46,615 nt of DNA. Origin: an uncultured Craurococcus sp. GTDB taxonomy: Bacteria > Pseudomonadota > Alphaproteobacteria > Acetobacterales > Acetobacteraceae. The translations under genes were made by a program, and so were the position numbers. The notes beneath the pieces are model-generated. The model did not search any database. It was not told the origin of the DNA and saw only the letters and a program-made list of their open reading frames with translations. Positions 27,023 through 35,691 of this stretch are shown piece by piece. How positions within the stretch are numbered: position 1 is the stretch's first letter; each line of letters starts with the position of its first letter. The stretch covers positions 1-46,615 of the forward strand of contig CADCTD010000136.1 in the NCBI GenBank assembly GCA_902805545.1, written 5' to 3'.

Positions 27023-28882
27023 CACCTCGGCGCGGCGAAGATGGACGGCAAGGGCGGCGAGGGCGGCAGGGGTGATGCCAGGGACACGGCCGGCGCTGCC
27101 GAGGGTCGCAGGGCGAGAGGTTGCAAGGCGCTGACGCATCTCGGCCGAAAGGCCGGCAACTTCGGTGAAGTCGAGCGCGGAGGGAATCGGCAGCTTCTCC
27201 TCACGCTCGAGGATGCGAAGCTCGGCCGACTGACGCTCAAGATAGGGCGCGTAAAGCGCCTGAGCTTCCAACTCGGCCCTGACCTTCGGCGGCAGGTCGG
27301 GAAGCCATGGGAAGAGCCGCTCGGCATCGGTTGGGGATAGCGCGGGCAGTGCGAGGACTTCGAGAGCCGAGCGCCAGCGGCCATCCTGGTTCACCGCGAC
27401 GCCGGCGGCGGCGTATTGTGCCGGCGTCCTGCCATCCGACCGGGCGCGGGCCAAGGCATCGGCGACAGCCGCCTTGAAGCGGGCGTGCTGCGCGGCGCGG
27501 TCGGCGCCGACACAGCCCCAGGCAAGGCCACGATCCGTGAGGCGGAGGCCGGCATTATCGGCACGGAGGGCGAGCCGGTATTCGGAGCGGGCCGTGAGCA
27601 TCCGGTAGGGCTCCGTCACGCCCTGCAGCACAAGGTCGTCGATCAGCACGCCCGTATAGGCCTCGCCACGAGTGAGGATGCGGTCGGGGTCGGTGCCCCC
27701 GGCACGACAGGCGGCGTTGAGGCCGGCCATCAGGCCCTGGGCAGCCGCTTCCTCGTAGCCCGTGGTGCCGTTGATCTGGCCGGCAAGGAAGAGGCCCGGG
27801 GTCGTCCGCAGCTCCAGCGTCGGCAGGAGCGAGCGCGGGTCGACGAAGTCGTATTCGATGGCATAGCCGGGGCGCCGGATGCGGGCGCGCTCCAGCCCGG
27901 GAATGGAGGCGATCAGCGCGGCCTGGATCTCCTCCGGCAGGCTTGTTGAGATGCCGTTGGGGTAGACGGTGTCGTCCTCAAGCCCCTCGGGCTCAAGGAA
28001 GATCTGGTGGCGCTGGCGCTCGGCAAAGCGGACCACCTTGTCCTCGATGGAGGGGCAGTAGCGCGGGCCGGTACCCGCGATGCGGCCGCCATAGACGGCG
28101 CTGCGATGCAGGTTGGCACGGATCAGCGCATGGGTCGCGGGCGTCGTCGCTGTGATCGCGCAGGCGACCTGGCGGTTGGCGATGCGCTCGGTGAGCCAGG
28201 AGAGGGGCTCGGGCGGGTCGTCTCCGAGTTCGGCCTCGAGGCCTGCCCAGTCGATGCTGCGGCCATCGAGGCGGGGCGGCGTGCCGGTCTTCAGCCGGGC
28301 CAGGGGCAGACCGAGGCGGCTGAGGCTGTCCGCGAGCCCGACCGAGGGCGCCTCGTCAACCCGGCCAGCAGGGATGCGGCGCTCGCCGATATGGATCTCG
28401 CCGCGGAGGAAGGTGCCGGTGGTGATGACCACGGCGGCTGCGCCGATGCGGCGGCCGGCGGCCGTGACCACGCCGATGATGCGGCCGGCAGGGTCGAACA
28501 GGAGGTCCTCAGCAGCCTCGGCGAGCAGGTCGAGCCCCAGGGTGGCGTGCAGGAGGGCCTGCATCGCCTCCCGGTACAGGCGACGATCGGCCTGGGCGCG
28601 TGGACCGCGGACGGCCGGGCCCTTGCTGCGGTTGAGCAGCTTGAAATGGATGCCGGCCGCATCGGCCGCGCGGGCCATCAACCCGTCGAGCGCGTCGATC
28701 TCGCGCACCAGATGCCCCTTCCCGATGCCGCCGATGGCCGGGTTGCAGGACATCTCGCCGATGGTCTCGAGCCTATGGGTCAGCAGCAGGGTATGGGCGC
28801 CGCAGCGGGCGGCTGCCGCCGCGGCCTCGCAGCCGGCATGACCGCCGCCGATCACCACCACATCGCATGTCGTGTCGAACAT
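27011..28882 (-). CDS. mnmG: tRNA uridine-5-carboxymethylaminomethyl modification enzyme MnmG
   Basis: 623 residues, normal length. With MnmE it modifies U34 of certain tRNAs. The FAD-binding Rossmann motif is [14 protein letters not shown] (8-21); further signatures are [54 protein letters not shown] and [22 protein letters not shown], the last two diagnostic. The C-terminal MnmE-binding domain includes [10 protein letters not shown] and [18 protein letters not shown]. The final codons are within a parS site, so the C-terminal VRFT is constrained by ParB binding. Confidence 0.98.
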   Translation of the reverse strand: MFDTTCDVVVIGGGHAGCEAAAAAARCGAHTLLLTHRLETIGEMSCNPAIGGIGKGHLVREIDALDGLMARAADAAGIHFKLLNRSKGPAVRGPRAQADRRLYREAMQALLHATLGLDLLAEAAEDLLFDPAGRIIGVVTAAGRRIGAAAVVITTGTFLRGEIHIGERRIPAGRVDEAPSVGLADSLSRLGLPLARLKTGTPPRLDGRSIDWAGLEAELGDDPPEPLSWLTERIANRQVACAITATTPATHALIRANLHRSAVYGGRIAGTGPRYCPSIEDKVVRFAERQRHQIFLEPEGLEDDTVYPNGISTSLPEEIQAALIASIPGLERARIRRPGYAIEYDFVDPRSLLPTLELRTTPGLFLAGQINGTTGYEEAAAQGLMAGLNAACRAGGTDPDRILTRGEAYTGVLIDDLVLQGVTEPYRMLTARSEYRLALRADNAGLRLTDRGLAWGCVGADRAAQHARFKAAVADALARARSDGRTPAQYAAAGVAVNQDGRWRSALEVLALPALSPTDAERLFPWLPDLPPKVRAELEAQALYAPYLERQSAELRILEREEKLPIPSALDFTEVAGLSAEMRQRLATSRPATLGSAGRVPGITPAALAALAVHLRRAEVRFT

Positions 28883-28905
28883 GCGGGGGCGTATAGCACC
28901 AAATC

Positions 28906-29520
28906 TCAGGCGGGGCCGAAGCCCAAGGCGCGGCGCCAGAGGCCTTCGGTGAAGCGAAGGTCCTCCAGCAATTCAGCGGGGGCGAGGCCGCTGCGCTTCA
29001 GCACCTCGCGGATGCTGGCGAGGGCGGGCTCATCGAGCACCAGGTGGACGCCGGTGGTGATGGCATAGCCGGAGACGCGGCCAAGCCGGGTGGCGACGAT
29101 GCTCCCCGGCTCGGCCGCCTCGGCGAGGCCCTCGTCGAGCACCCAGACCTGGCCGCCGAGCAGCGTGTCCTCCAGCAGCAGGCCCGCATCGGGGTGGCTG
29201 TCCTCCACGCGGAAGATCGACAGCCAGGCATGGGTGAGGGCGTTGAGGACCAGGGCGGCCTCGCTGGACAGCCGGGCATGCTGCCGGGCGATGCGGTCGA
29301 TGGCGCGGCTGCGCCCGGGCGGGGCCGCGTAGATGGCCAAGTCGATCGCATAGGCCAGTTCCTCATCGCCGACCTGCGCCAGCTCCCGATCCAGCTGCAG
29401 GCCGAGCCGCCGGGCCTGCTCGGCCAGCTTCGTGGGCGGCAGGGCCTGGGCGGCCATTTCCAGGAAGCGCTGGCGGGCGGCGGCGTGGCGGGTCCAGGCG
29501 GCGCGGAGGTCGTCGTCCAT
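28906..29520 (-). CDS. Protein of unknown function between mnmE and mnmG, 204 residues
   Basis: The N-terminal 100 residues are charged and look alpha-helical ([22 protein letters not shown] ... [14 protein letters not shown]). The C-terminal half looks like a small beta-rich domain: [53 protein letters not shown] recognise no family. The second half faintly recalls domains found in SEC-C-motif proteins, but no metal-binding cysteines are present. It starts one base after the mnmE stop and ends 23 nt before mnmG, so it is certainly co-transcribed with them. Cytoplasmic; a role tied to tRNA modification or ribosome work is only a guess from position. Confidence 0.82.
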   Translation of the reverse strand: MDDDLRAAWTRHAAARQRFLEMAAQALPPTKLAEQARRLGLQLDRELAQVGDEELAYAIDLAIYAAPPGRSRAIDRIARQHARLSSEAALVLNALTHAWLSIFRVEDSHPDAGLLLEDTLLGGQVWVLDEGLAEAAEPGSIVATRLGRVSGYAITTGVHLVLDEPALASIREVLKRSGLAPAELLEDLRFTEGLWRRALGFGPA

Positions 29521-29521
29521 C

Positions 29522-30823
29522 TCATTTCCCAATGCAGAATTCACCGAAGACAACGTCCAGCACCGCCTCCACGCCCACCCGGCCGGTGATGCGGCCGATG
29601 GCGCGGAGGGCGGCGCGCAGGGCCTCGGCACGAAGCTCCGGCAGGGCGGCGGTCGGCAGGGTATCGAGCCAGGCGAGGGCGTCCTGTAGGGCGGCGCGGT
29701 GGCGGGGACGGGTGAGCAGCGTTTCGCCGGTGGCGCCGGCGCGGGCCAGGGCCTCGGCCTCGAGGCGGGCCCGAAGGGCAGGGAGGCCCTCGCCCGTGCG
29801 GGCGGAGACGGGGAGGCCGCCGAGGCCGGGCAGGGCCGCGCCGAGGTCGGACTTGCTGAGCACGACCAGCGCCTCGGGGCGGCGCCAGGCAAGGGTCTCG
29901 GCATCCGGCTCCCGGTCGGCGGCAAAGAGGAGGAGGAGGAGGTCGGCCTCCTCGGCGCGGCGGCGGGCGCGGCGGATGCCCTCGACCTCGATCTCGTCCG
30001 TGGCGTCGCGCAGACCCGCTGTGTCGGCCAGGGTGACGGGCACGCCGCCGAGGTCGAGCCGCGCCTCCACCACGTCGCGCGTCGTGCCGGCGCGGGCGGA
30101 GACGATGGCGGCCTCCCGCCCGACCAGCGCATTCAGCAGCGAGGACTTGCCGGCATTGGGGGCGCCGAGGATGGCGATGTGCAGCCCCTCGCGCAGCCGC
30201 TCGCCACGGCCGCCATCGGCGAGGTGGCCGGCGATCTCGGCGCGGAGGGCGGCAGCGGCGGTGGCAACGGCGTCGTCGAGATCGGCGGGGAGGTCCTCCT
30301 CCTCGAATTCGATGAAGGCTTCCTGCCGGGCGAGCAGGGCGGTCAGGCGCATGGTCCAGTCGCCATAGAGGCTGGCGAGGGCGCCGCCGGCCTGGCGCAG
30401 AGCCTGGCGGCGCTGGCCGGCGGTCTCGGCCGCGATGAGGTCGGCGATACCCTCCGCCGCCGTCAGGTCCAGCTTGCCGTTGAGGAAGGCGCGGCGGGTG
30501 AATTCGCCGGGCTCGGCGGGGCGGGCGCCGGCGGCGACCAGCGCCTCGGCGACGCCGGCGAGGATGGCGGGGCCGCCGTGAAGGTGGAGTTCGGCGCTGT
30601 CCTCGCCCGTATAGCTGGCGGGGCCGGGGAACCAGAGGACCAGCGCCCTGTCCAGCAGCTCGCCCCCGTGGCGGAGGCGGCGGAGGGAGGCGTGGCGAGG
30701 CGGCGGCAGGCGGCCGGCCAGGACCTCCACCACGGCGCCGGTGTTGCGGCCGGAGAGGCGCAGCACGGCCACGGCGGCCCGGCCGGCGCCGGAGGCCAGG
30801 GCGAAGATCACATCCTCATGCAT
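29522..30823 (-). CDS. mnmE: tRNA modification GTPase MnmE
   Basis: 433 residues, slightly short but complete. The N-terminal formyl-THF-binding domain (1-115) includes PGPASYTGEDSAELHLHGGP. The G domain has G1 GAPNAGKSSLLNAL (about 219), G2 AGTTRDVVE, G3 DTAGLRDATDEIE and G4 LSKSD. The C-terminus ends FCIGK, the invariant C(I/F)GK motif with the catalytic cysteine region. It partners MnmG, encoded 640 nt downstream. It begins 3 nt after the ferredoxin-like gene, in one operon. Confidence 0.97.
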   Translation of the reverse strand: MHEDVIFALASGAGRAAVAVLRLSGRNTGAVVEVLAGRLPPPRHASLRRLRHGGELLDRALVLWFPGPASYTGEDSAELHLHGGPAILAGVAEALVAAGARPAEPGEFTRRAFLNGKLDLTAAEGIADLIAAETAGQRRQALRQAGGALASLYGDWTMRLTALLARQEAFIEFEEEDLPADLDDAVATAAAALRAEIAGHLADGGRGERLREGLHIAILGAPNAGKSSLLNALVGREAAIVSARAGTTRDVVEARLDLGGVPVTLADTAGLRDATDEIEVEGIRRARRRAEEADLLLLLFAADREPDAETLAWRRPEALVVLSKSDLGAALPGLGGLPVSARTGEGLPALRARLEAEALARAGATGETLLTRPRHRAALQDALAWLDTLPTAALPELRAEALRAALRAIGRITGRVGVEAVLDVVFGEFCIGK

Positions 30824-30826
30824 GGG

Positions 30827-31183
30827 TCAGGATTTTGGCGGCGGGACGTCCTTCTCCGTCAGCATCAGGCGCGGGACGCGGCCGCCGTCCTGGAGATGAG
30901 CGTTGAGGATCTCGTCGATGTCCTCCCGCGTCTCCGGCCGGTACCAGATGCCCTCCGGGTAGATCACCAGCGTGGGGCCGAATTCGCAGCGGTCGAGGCA
31001 GCCGGCCTGGTTGATGCGGATGCCCGCGAGGCCGAACTCCTTGGCGCGGGCCTTCATGTAGTCGCGCAGCGCCTCGCTGCCGCGGGCGGCGCAGGAGCCG
31101 CGGCGATGGCCTTCGGGGCGGCGGTTGCAGCAGACGAAGACATGCGCCCGGAAGAAGGGGGGCGGGTCGGCGATATCAGCCAT
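30827..31183 (-). CDS. Thioredoxin-like (2Fe-2S) ferredoxin
   Basis: 118 residues. Thioredoxin-fold [2Fe-2S] protein of the Shethna/NuoE-like type. The opening HVFVCCNRRPEGHRRGSC contains C18 and C31, and the later NQAGCLDRCEFGPTLVIYPEG carries the third and fourth cysteines (near 62 and 66). These four are the normal cluster ligands; the spare C19 is common in this group. It probably donates electrons to an unknown partner. It is the first gene of the operon with mnmE, as seen in other Rhodospirillales as far as I recall. Confidence 0.85.
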   Translation of the reverse strand: MADIADPPPFFRAHVFVCCNRRPEGHRRGSCAARGSEALRDYMKARAKEFGLAGIRINQAGCLDRCEFGPTLVIYPEGIWYRPETREDIDEILNAHLQDGGRVPRLMLTEKDVPPPKS

Positions 31184-31249
31184 GGCGGAGGGCTTCCCAA
31201 GGGTCGCCCTCCATGTAGCGGCGGCACCCCCCGGCGGCCAGGGCCGCGC

Positions 31250-31278
31250 TTGACGACGCCTCGGGCGAGGTGTGCCAT
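31250..31278 (+). promoter_or_regulatory. Possible promoter of ogt-qor
   Basis: TTGACG and TGCCAT with a 17-nt spacer, ending 9 nt before the ogt ATG. The -35 box is good and the -10 is weak. If used, the transcript would be nearly leaderless, which fits the missing ribosome site before this ATG. Confidence 0.35.
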
Positions 31279-31287
31279 GATCCTCCC

Positions 31288-31827
31288 ATGCCGCACCTGA
31301 CCCTGCATACGCCCCTTGGCGAGATCACCGTCTTCGAGGAGGACGGCGCCATCCTGGCCCTCGACTGGGGCCGGGCCTATGGCATCGACAACCCAGCCCC
31401 GACGCCGGTGCTGCGCGAGGCGGTGGCGCAGCTGCACGACTATTTCGACGGCAAGCGCGTGCGGTTCGACCTGCCGCTGGCGCCGCAGGGCAGCGCCTTC
31501 CGCCGGAGCGTCTGGGCCGCGCTGTGCCGCATCCCGCCGGGGCAGACGCGCAGCTATATCGACATCGCGCGGGAGATCGGCTGCGGCTCGCCGCGGGCGA
31601 TCGGCCAGGCGAATGGCGCGAACCCCATCCCGATCATCATTCCCTGCCACCGCGTCATCGCGGCGGGCGGGGGGATCGGCGGGTATTCGGGGGCGGGCGG
31701 GATCGCGACCAAGCGTTTTCTCCTGGCCCTTGAAGCCCGCGGGGTTTCGCGCGAGGAAGCGGCAGCGCTCCCCCTGTTCCGCCCCTCCCCCGCTGCATCG
31801 ACGGCGCCGCAAGGAACCCTGCTATGA
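31288..31827 (+). CDS. ogt: Methylated-DNA--protein-cysteine methyltransferase (Ogt)
   Basis: 179 residues. Suicide repair of O6-alkylguanine. The acceptor is C120 in NPIPIIIPCHRVIAAGG, followed by IGGYSGAGGIATKRFLLALE. The DNA-binding helix-turn-helix is FRRSVWAALCRIPPGQTRSYIDIAREIG (71-98), with the arginine finger in SPRAIGQANGANP. There is no Ada-type N-terminal domain, so it is the constitutive Ogt form. The C-terminal 25 residues beyond EARG are an unusual tail. TGA overlaps the next ATG (ATGA), so the oxidoreductase is co-translated. Confidence 0.94.
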   Translation: MPHLTLHTPLGEITVFEEDGAILALDWGRAYGIDNPAPTPVLREAVAQLHDYFDGKRVRFDLPLAPQGSAFRRSVWAALCRIPPGQTRSYIDIAREIGCGSPRAIGQANGANPIPIIIPCHRVIAAGGGIGGYSGAGGIATKRFLLALEARGVSREEAAALPLFRPSPAASTAPQGTLL

Positions 31828-32792
31828 ACCATGCCATCCGCGTCCATGAACATGGCGGCCCCGAAAAGCTGGTCTGGGAGGAGGTGCCGCTGCCCGGCCC
31901 GAAACCGGGCGAGGTGCTGGTGCGCCACCATGCGGTGGGGCTGAACTACATCGACGTCTATTTCCGCACCGGGCTCTACAAGGCGCCGAGCATGCCGGTG
32001 ACGGTCGGCATGGAAGGCGCCGGCGTAGTCGAGGCCGTGGGCGACGGCGTGACCGAGCTCAAGGTCGGGGACCGCGTGGCCTATGCCGGCGCGCTCGGCG
32101 CCTATGCGGAGGCGCGCTGCGCCCCGGCGGACCGGCTGGTGAAGATCCCCGACGGGATCGACTTCACCCAGGCGGCGGCGATGATGCTGCAGGGGATGAC
32201 GGCGCAGTTCCTCGTCAAGCGCACCTATGCTGTGAAGCCGGGCGACACCATCCTGGTGCATGCGGCGGCCGGCGGCGTCGGCAGCATCCTGGTGCAATGG
32301 GCGAAGCATCTCGGCGCGACCGTCATCGGCGTGGTCTCGACGCCGGAGAAGGCGCAGCTCATCACCAAGCTCGGCGCCGACCATGCGCTGCTGACCAGCG
32401 AGGACATCCCCGCCCGGGTACGGGAGATCACCGGCGGGGCCATGCTGCCCGTCGTCTATGACAGCGTCGGCAAGGATACCTTCACCACCTCGCTCGACTG
32501 CCTCCGCCCCTTCGGGCTGATGGTCACCTATGGCAATGCCTCCGGCCCGGTCACGACCGATCTCGGCGTGCTGGCGGCCAAGGGCTCGCTCTACGTCACC
32601 CGGCCGACGCTGAACACCTACACCGCCAAGCGCGACGACCTGGTGGCGACGGCACGGGACCTGTTCGAGGTGGTGAAGTCGGGCGGCGTGAAGATCGCAG
32701 TCAATCAAACCTTCGCCCTGAAGGATGCCGCCGAGGCACATCGGGCGCTGGAAGGACGGAAGACGACCGGCAGCACGGTCTTCACGGTCTAG
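31824..32792 (+). CDS. qor: NADPH:quinone oxidoreductase (zeta-crystallin family)
   Basis: 322 residues, the normal length of Qor. Zinc-free medium-chain dehydrogenase/reductase. The N-terminal catalytic domain has HEHGGPEKLVWEEVPLPGP and VGLNYIDVYFRTGLYKAP, a hallmark of the quinone-reductase group. The NADPH-binding Rossmann fold is HAAAGGVGSILVQWAKHLGATVIGVVST (about 150-175). It makes one-electron or two-electron reduction of quinones and may remove reactive carbonyls. It is coupled to ogt, which suggests a shared stress role; a LysR regulator gene follows 58 nt later. Confidence 0.92.
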   Translation: MNHAIRVHEHGGPEKLVWEEVPLPGPKPGEVLVRHHAVGLNYIDVYFRTGLYKAPSMPVTVGMEGAGVVEAVGDGVTELKVGDRVAYAGALGAYAEARCAPADRLVKIPDGIDFTQAAAMMLQGMTAQFLVKRTYAVKPGDTILVHAAAGGVGSILVQWAKHLGATVIGVVSTPEKAQLITKLGADHALLTSEDIPARVREITGGAMLPVVYDSVGKDTFTTSLDCLRPFGLMVTYGNASGPVTTDLGVLAAKGSLYVTRPTLNTYTAKRDDLVATARDLFEVVKSGGVKIAVNQTFALKDAAEAHRALEGRKTTGSTVFTV

Positions 32793-32807
32793 GCTTTCCC
32801 GATGAGG

Positions 32808-32833
32808 CCGGTATATACCGGAACGATTCCGGT
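32808..32833. promoter_or_regulatory. Overlapping palindromic operator before the LysR gene
   Basis: A perfect 14-bp palindrome CCGGTATATACCGG (32808-32821) shares a half-site with a second inverted repeat, ACCGGAA-CGA-TTCCGGT (32817-32833). CCGG half-sites thus recur at 10-11 bp steps, about one helical turn, and a fourth CCGG follows at 32844. TATATA inside the first palindrome may also serve as a -10 box. The likely ligand is the adjacent LysR protein acting on its own promoter, which is inference. Confidence 0.6.
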
Positions 32834-32850
32834 AGGAAATTTTCCGGCCA

Positions 32851-33759
32851 ATGGATAGGCTGCAGCAGCTCTCGGTCTTCCGGCGCGTGGTGGAGACCGG
32901 GAACATCACCCGCGCCGCCCGCGACCTGGCGATGAGCCAGCCGAGCGTCTCCCGCATCATCGGTGAGCTGGAAGGGCGGCTCGGCGTACCGTTGCTATTG
33001 CGCTCGCCACGCGGCCTCACCGCCACCGAGGCGGGGCAGCTCTTCCATGGCGAGGCGGTGCGCATCCTCGAACAGCTCGACGAGGCAGAGGCGACGGTGC
33101 GCGGCGCCCAGGCCTCGCTTGTCGGGCCGGTGCGGATCGCCTGCGTCGGGGCCTTCTTCAACCAGGTGGTCCTGCCCTGGCTGCAGGATTTCCTGCTGGC
33201 CCATCCCGGCATCCAGCTCGATGCGCGGCTGGATCCACGGCCGGTCGACCTCGTCGGCGAGGGGATCGACCTCGCCATCCGCTTCGGGCCGATCCGCGAG
33301 CAGTCGCTGATCGTGCGGCGGCTCGGGCGGATCGACTTCGCGCTCTTCGCCTCGCCGGCCTACCTGGAGCGGGCCGGGATGCCGGCGATGCCGGAGGCGC
33401 TGGCGGAGCACGCGTTCTGCCGCCTGACCACCGGGCGGGCCACCAACCTGCTGACCCTCGACGGGCCGGACGGGCGGACCGTCACCATCGAGACCCATGG
33501 GCCTTTCGCCGCCGACAGCGTGGACAGCACGCATGCGGCGGCGCGGGCGGGGCTCGGCATCGCCCTGCTGGCGCCCTGGGGCGTGATCGACGAGGTGGCG
33601 GCCGGGCTCCTCGTCCCCGTGCTGCCGGGCTGGCGGGCGGAGCCGCGCGACGTGCATGCCGCCTGGCCGGGCAGCCACAGCCTGCCGCGGCGCGTGCGCG
33701 CGGTGCTCGACATCCTGGTGGAGAAGGCGGCGGCGGAGCCGGGGCTCAGGGCGCGCTGA
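32851..33759 (+). CDS. LysR-family transcriptional regulator
   Basis: 302 residues. The N-terminal winged helix (1-60) reads LQQLSVFRRVVETGNITRAARDLAMSQPSVSRIIGELEGRLG, typical of LysR proteins; the effector-binding domain follows from about 90, with GPVRIACVGAFFNQVVLPWL and DLAIRFGPI. This pattern is close to the CrgA/DsdC-like LysR proteins that sense small organic molecules. Its natural targets may include qor/ogt upstream or its own promoter. The last 14 bases overlap the convergent GNAT gene. Confidence 0.92.
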   Translation: MDRLQQLSVFRRVVETGNITRAARDLAMSQPSVSRIIGELEGRLGVPLLLRSPRGLTATEAGQLFHGEAVRILEQLDEAEATVRGAQASLVGPVRIACVGAFFNQVVLPWLQDFLLAHPGIQLDARLDPRPVDLVGEGIDLAIRFGPIREQSLIVRRLGRIDFALFASPAYLERAGMPAMPEALAEHAFCRLTTGRATNLLTLDGPDGRTVTIETHGPFAADSVDSTHAAARAGLGIALLAPWGVIDEVAAGLLVPVLPGWRAEPRDVHAAWPGSHSLPRRVRAVLDILVEKAAAEPGLRAR

Positions 33760-34492
33760 GCGGGCGGATGCGATAGCGGTAGCGATAGGCCTCCGCCAGC
33801 CCGACGCGGCGCTGCAGGGCGAGGGAGGCGGCGTTGGCCGACGCCACCTGGGCCCAGAGGCGGGTGGCGCCGAGGCCCGCGGCCCAGTGCGCGGCGGCGC
33901 GGACCAGCCGCTCGCCGAGGCCGCGGCGGCGGAATTCCGGGCGGGTCGCCAGGTCGAAGATGCCGCACCAGGGGCCGTCCACCACGGCGAAGAGGCAGGC
34001 GGCATCCACCCCGTCCTCCCGCAGGAGGAACCAGCCGCCGGGAGTCGCCAGCAGCTCCGGCAATCGGAGCTTCTCGGCGCGGCGGGCCTCGGTCTGGTAC
34101 TCGGCGGTCGCCACCACCGCCATCCAGTCGGGCTCGGGCCCGTCGAGGCAGCGGGTGGCGCGGTCGGGCCCCGCCGGCAGGGGGCCGGCATGGACGATGG
34201 TCTCCTCGCCCTCCGCATAGCCGCGTTCGATGAGCAGCGGCTCGAGCCCGGGCGGGTCGAGCGGCGTCAGGCGGAAGCGGCAGGGCAGGCCGTGGCGGGC
34301 ATAGAGCGCCTCGATCCGCGCGACGCAGGCAGGGAGGCCCGGATCGGGCGCGGGGTCGAGCGAGCTCACCGCATTGCTGCGGCCGGTGCCGCCGAGGAAG
34401 AGCTTCGCCACGAAGGGCCCGTCGAAGGCCTGCCGCGGCGCCGGCAGCGCGGTGAGGCAGGCGCGCTCCAGCGCCGCGACCCCGGCCCGCAT
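33746..34492 (-). CDS. GNAT-family N-acetyltransferase
   Basis: 248 residues. The C-terminal GNAT domain (about 110-245) has the acetyl-CoA loop ATRPEFRRRGLGERLVRAAAHWA (R-x-x-G-x-G form) followed by ARLWAQVASANAASLALQRRVGLAEAYRYRYR-like text (GATRLWAQVASANAASLALQRR). The N-terminal 100 residues form a second, degenerate domain, so it belongs to the two-domain acetyltransferases that act on unknown metabolites. It starts in a TGATG overlap with the Bug-type protein gene upstream and ends overlapping LysR by 14 bases. Confidence 0.85.
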   Translation of the reverse strand: MRAGVAALERACLTALPAPRQAFDGPFVAKLFLGGTGRSNAVSSLDPAPDPGLPACVARIEALYARHGLPCRFRLTPLDPPGLEPLLIERGYAEGEETIVHAGPLPAGPDRATRCLDGPEPDWMAVVATAEYQTEARRAEKLRLPELLATPGGWFLLREDGVDAACLFAVVDGPWCGIFDLATRPEFRRRGLGERLVRAAAHWAAGLGATRLWAQVASANAASLALQRRVGLAEAYRYRYRIRPLSAP

Positions 34493-35466
34493 CAGCCGGC
34501 GGTGAGCTTCAGGCGGCGGATCAGCGCCTCCTCCCGCGCGACGGTCTCACGGATGTCCGCGGCATAGCCAGCGCTGTCGCGGTACTCGTCCGGCATGTCG
34601 TAGCGGGCGAGGAGGGTGCGGAATTCCTCCGCCTTCTGCGCCGCGGCGAAGGCATCGTGCAGGATGCGCGTCGCCGCCGGGTCGAGGCCGGCGGGGGCGA
34701 CGATGCCGAAGGGCGTCGTCACCACCATGCCGTAGCCGAGCTCCTTCAGCGTCGGCGCCGCGGGCCAGCGGACGAGGCGCTCCGCCGTCCAGACATTGAG
34801 GATGCTGGCCTGGTTGCCATCGGCCAGCGCGCCGAGGCCGGAGCCGCCGGCCATGACGTCGATATGCCCGCCGAGCAGCGCCTGGGAGCCATCGGCATCG
34901 CCGCGGAAGGGGGCGTGGATCAGCTCGATCCCCTCCTTTGCGGCGAGTTCCGCCATGGTGACATGCGGGGTGCCGTTGGCGCCGGTCGAGCCGAAGGCGA
35001 GCTCGCCCGGGCGGCGCCGCGCCTCGGCGACGAAATCGGCCCAGCCATTGGGGAAGCGGCCGGCCTTGGCGATGACCATGAAGGTATAGCCGGTGACGCT
35101 GAGGACGGGGGTGAAGTCGCGCAGCGTGTCATAGGCCAGCTTCTGCAGGAGCTGCACGCGGATGGCGGAGGCAGGAAGCTGGGTGAGCAGGTAGCCATCC
35201 GGCCGGGCGCGCGCGACGGCGGCGGCGCCGAGCGTGTTGGCCGCACCGGGCTTGTTGTCGATGATCACCTGCTGCGGCAGGTGGCGGGAGGCGCCTTCGG
35301 CCAGGGCACGGAGGACGACATCGGTCGTGCCGCCGGGCGGGAAGGGGACGATCAGCGAGATGGCGCGGCTGGGGAAGGCGGGCTGCGCCTGCGCCAGCAT
35401 CGGCGTGGCGAGAAGGCCGCCGAGCAGGGCGCGACGGGGCAAAGGCGAGGGCGCCTTATCGGACAT
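34492..35466 (-). CDS. Bug-family (TctC) periplasmic substrate-binding protein
   Basis: 324 residues from the ATG at 35466, with GGGAG upstream. The N-terminus is a Tat-type signal (PRRALLGGLLATPMLAQAQ). The mature part starts AFPSRAISLIVPFPPGGTTDVVLRALAEG, a clear Bug/TTT binding-protein signature, with later AFGSTGANGTPHVTMAELAAKEG and GHIDVMAGG. These proteins bind carboxylates for tripartite tricarboxylate transporters, but no tctA/tctB gene is near. Such orphan Bug proteins are very common in Acetobacteraceae and Burkholderiales. The in-frame extension upstream of 35466 is not used. Confidence 0.92.
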   Translation of the reverse strand: MSDKAPSPLPRRALLGGLLATPMLAQAQPAFPSRAISLIVPFPPGGTTDVVLRALAEGASRHLPQQVIIDNKPGAANTLGAAAVARARPDGYLLTQLPASAIRVQLLQKLAYDTLRDFTPVLSVTGYTFMVIAKAGRFPNGWADFVAEARRRPGELAFGSTGANGTPHVTMAELAAKEGIELIHAPFRGDADGSQALLGGHIDVMAGGSGLGALADGNQASILNVWTAERLVRWPAAPTLKELGYGMVVTTPFGIVAPAGLDPAATRILHDAFAAAQKAEEFRTLLARYDMPDEYRDSAGYAADIRETVAREEALIRRLKLTAG

Positions 35467-35618
35467 GGTGCATCTCCCGGAAGAAGCGGGCGCACCATGC
35501 CGCCTCACGCATTGATGCGCCAGGGGCAGGGCTGCTATCGCCACTGTCATCGGCTTGGCACTCACAATCGGGGACGGGGCATGCCATGTTGCTGGCACGG
35601 GACGCCGGTTGAGCAGTT

Positions 35619-35651
35619 CCGGGCCGCTCCCCCCCCCCTCAAGCGGCCCGG
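35619..35651. repeat. Hairpin with a ten-C loop
   Basis: A perfect 10-bp stem CCGGGCCGCT / AGCGGCCCGG encloses a 13-nt loop that begins with ten C residues. It lies between the end of the HD gene (minus strand) and the start of the Bug gene. It may end HD transcription, but no T-run follows. The homopolymer could vary in length. The remainder of the 225-nt gap shows nothing clear. Confidence 0.6.
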
Positions 35652-35691
35652 GATCAGACCCCCCAAGCCGGCCGGCGTCCCGGATTTCCCA

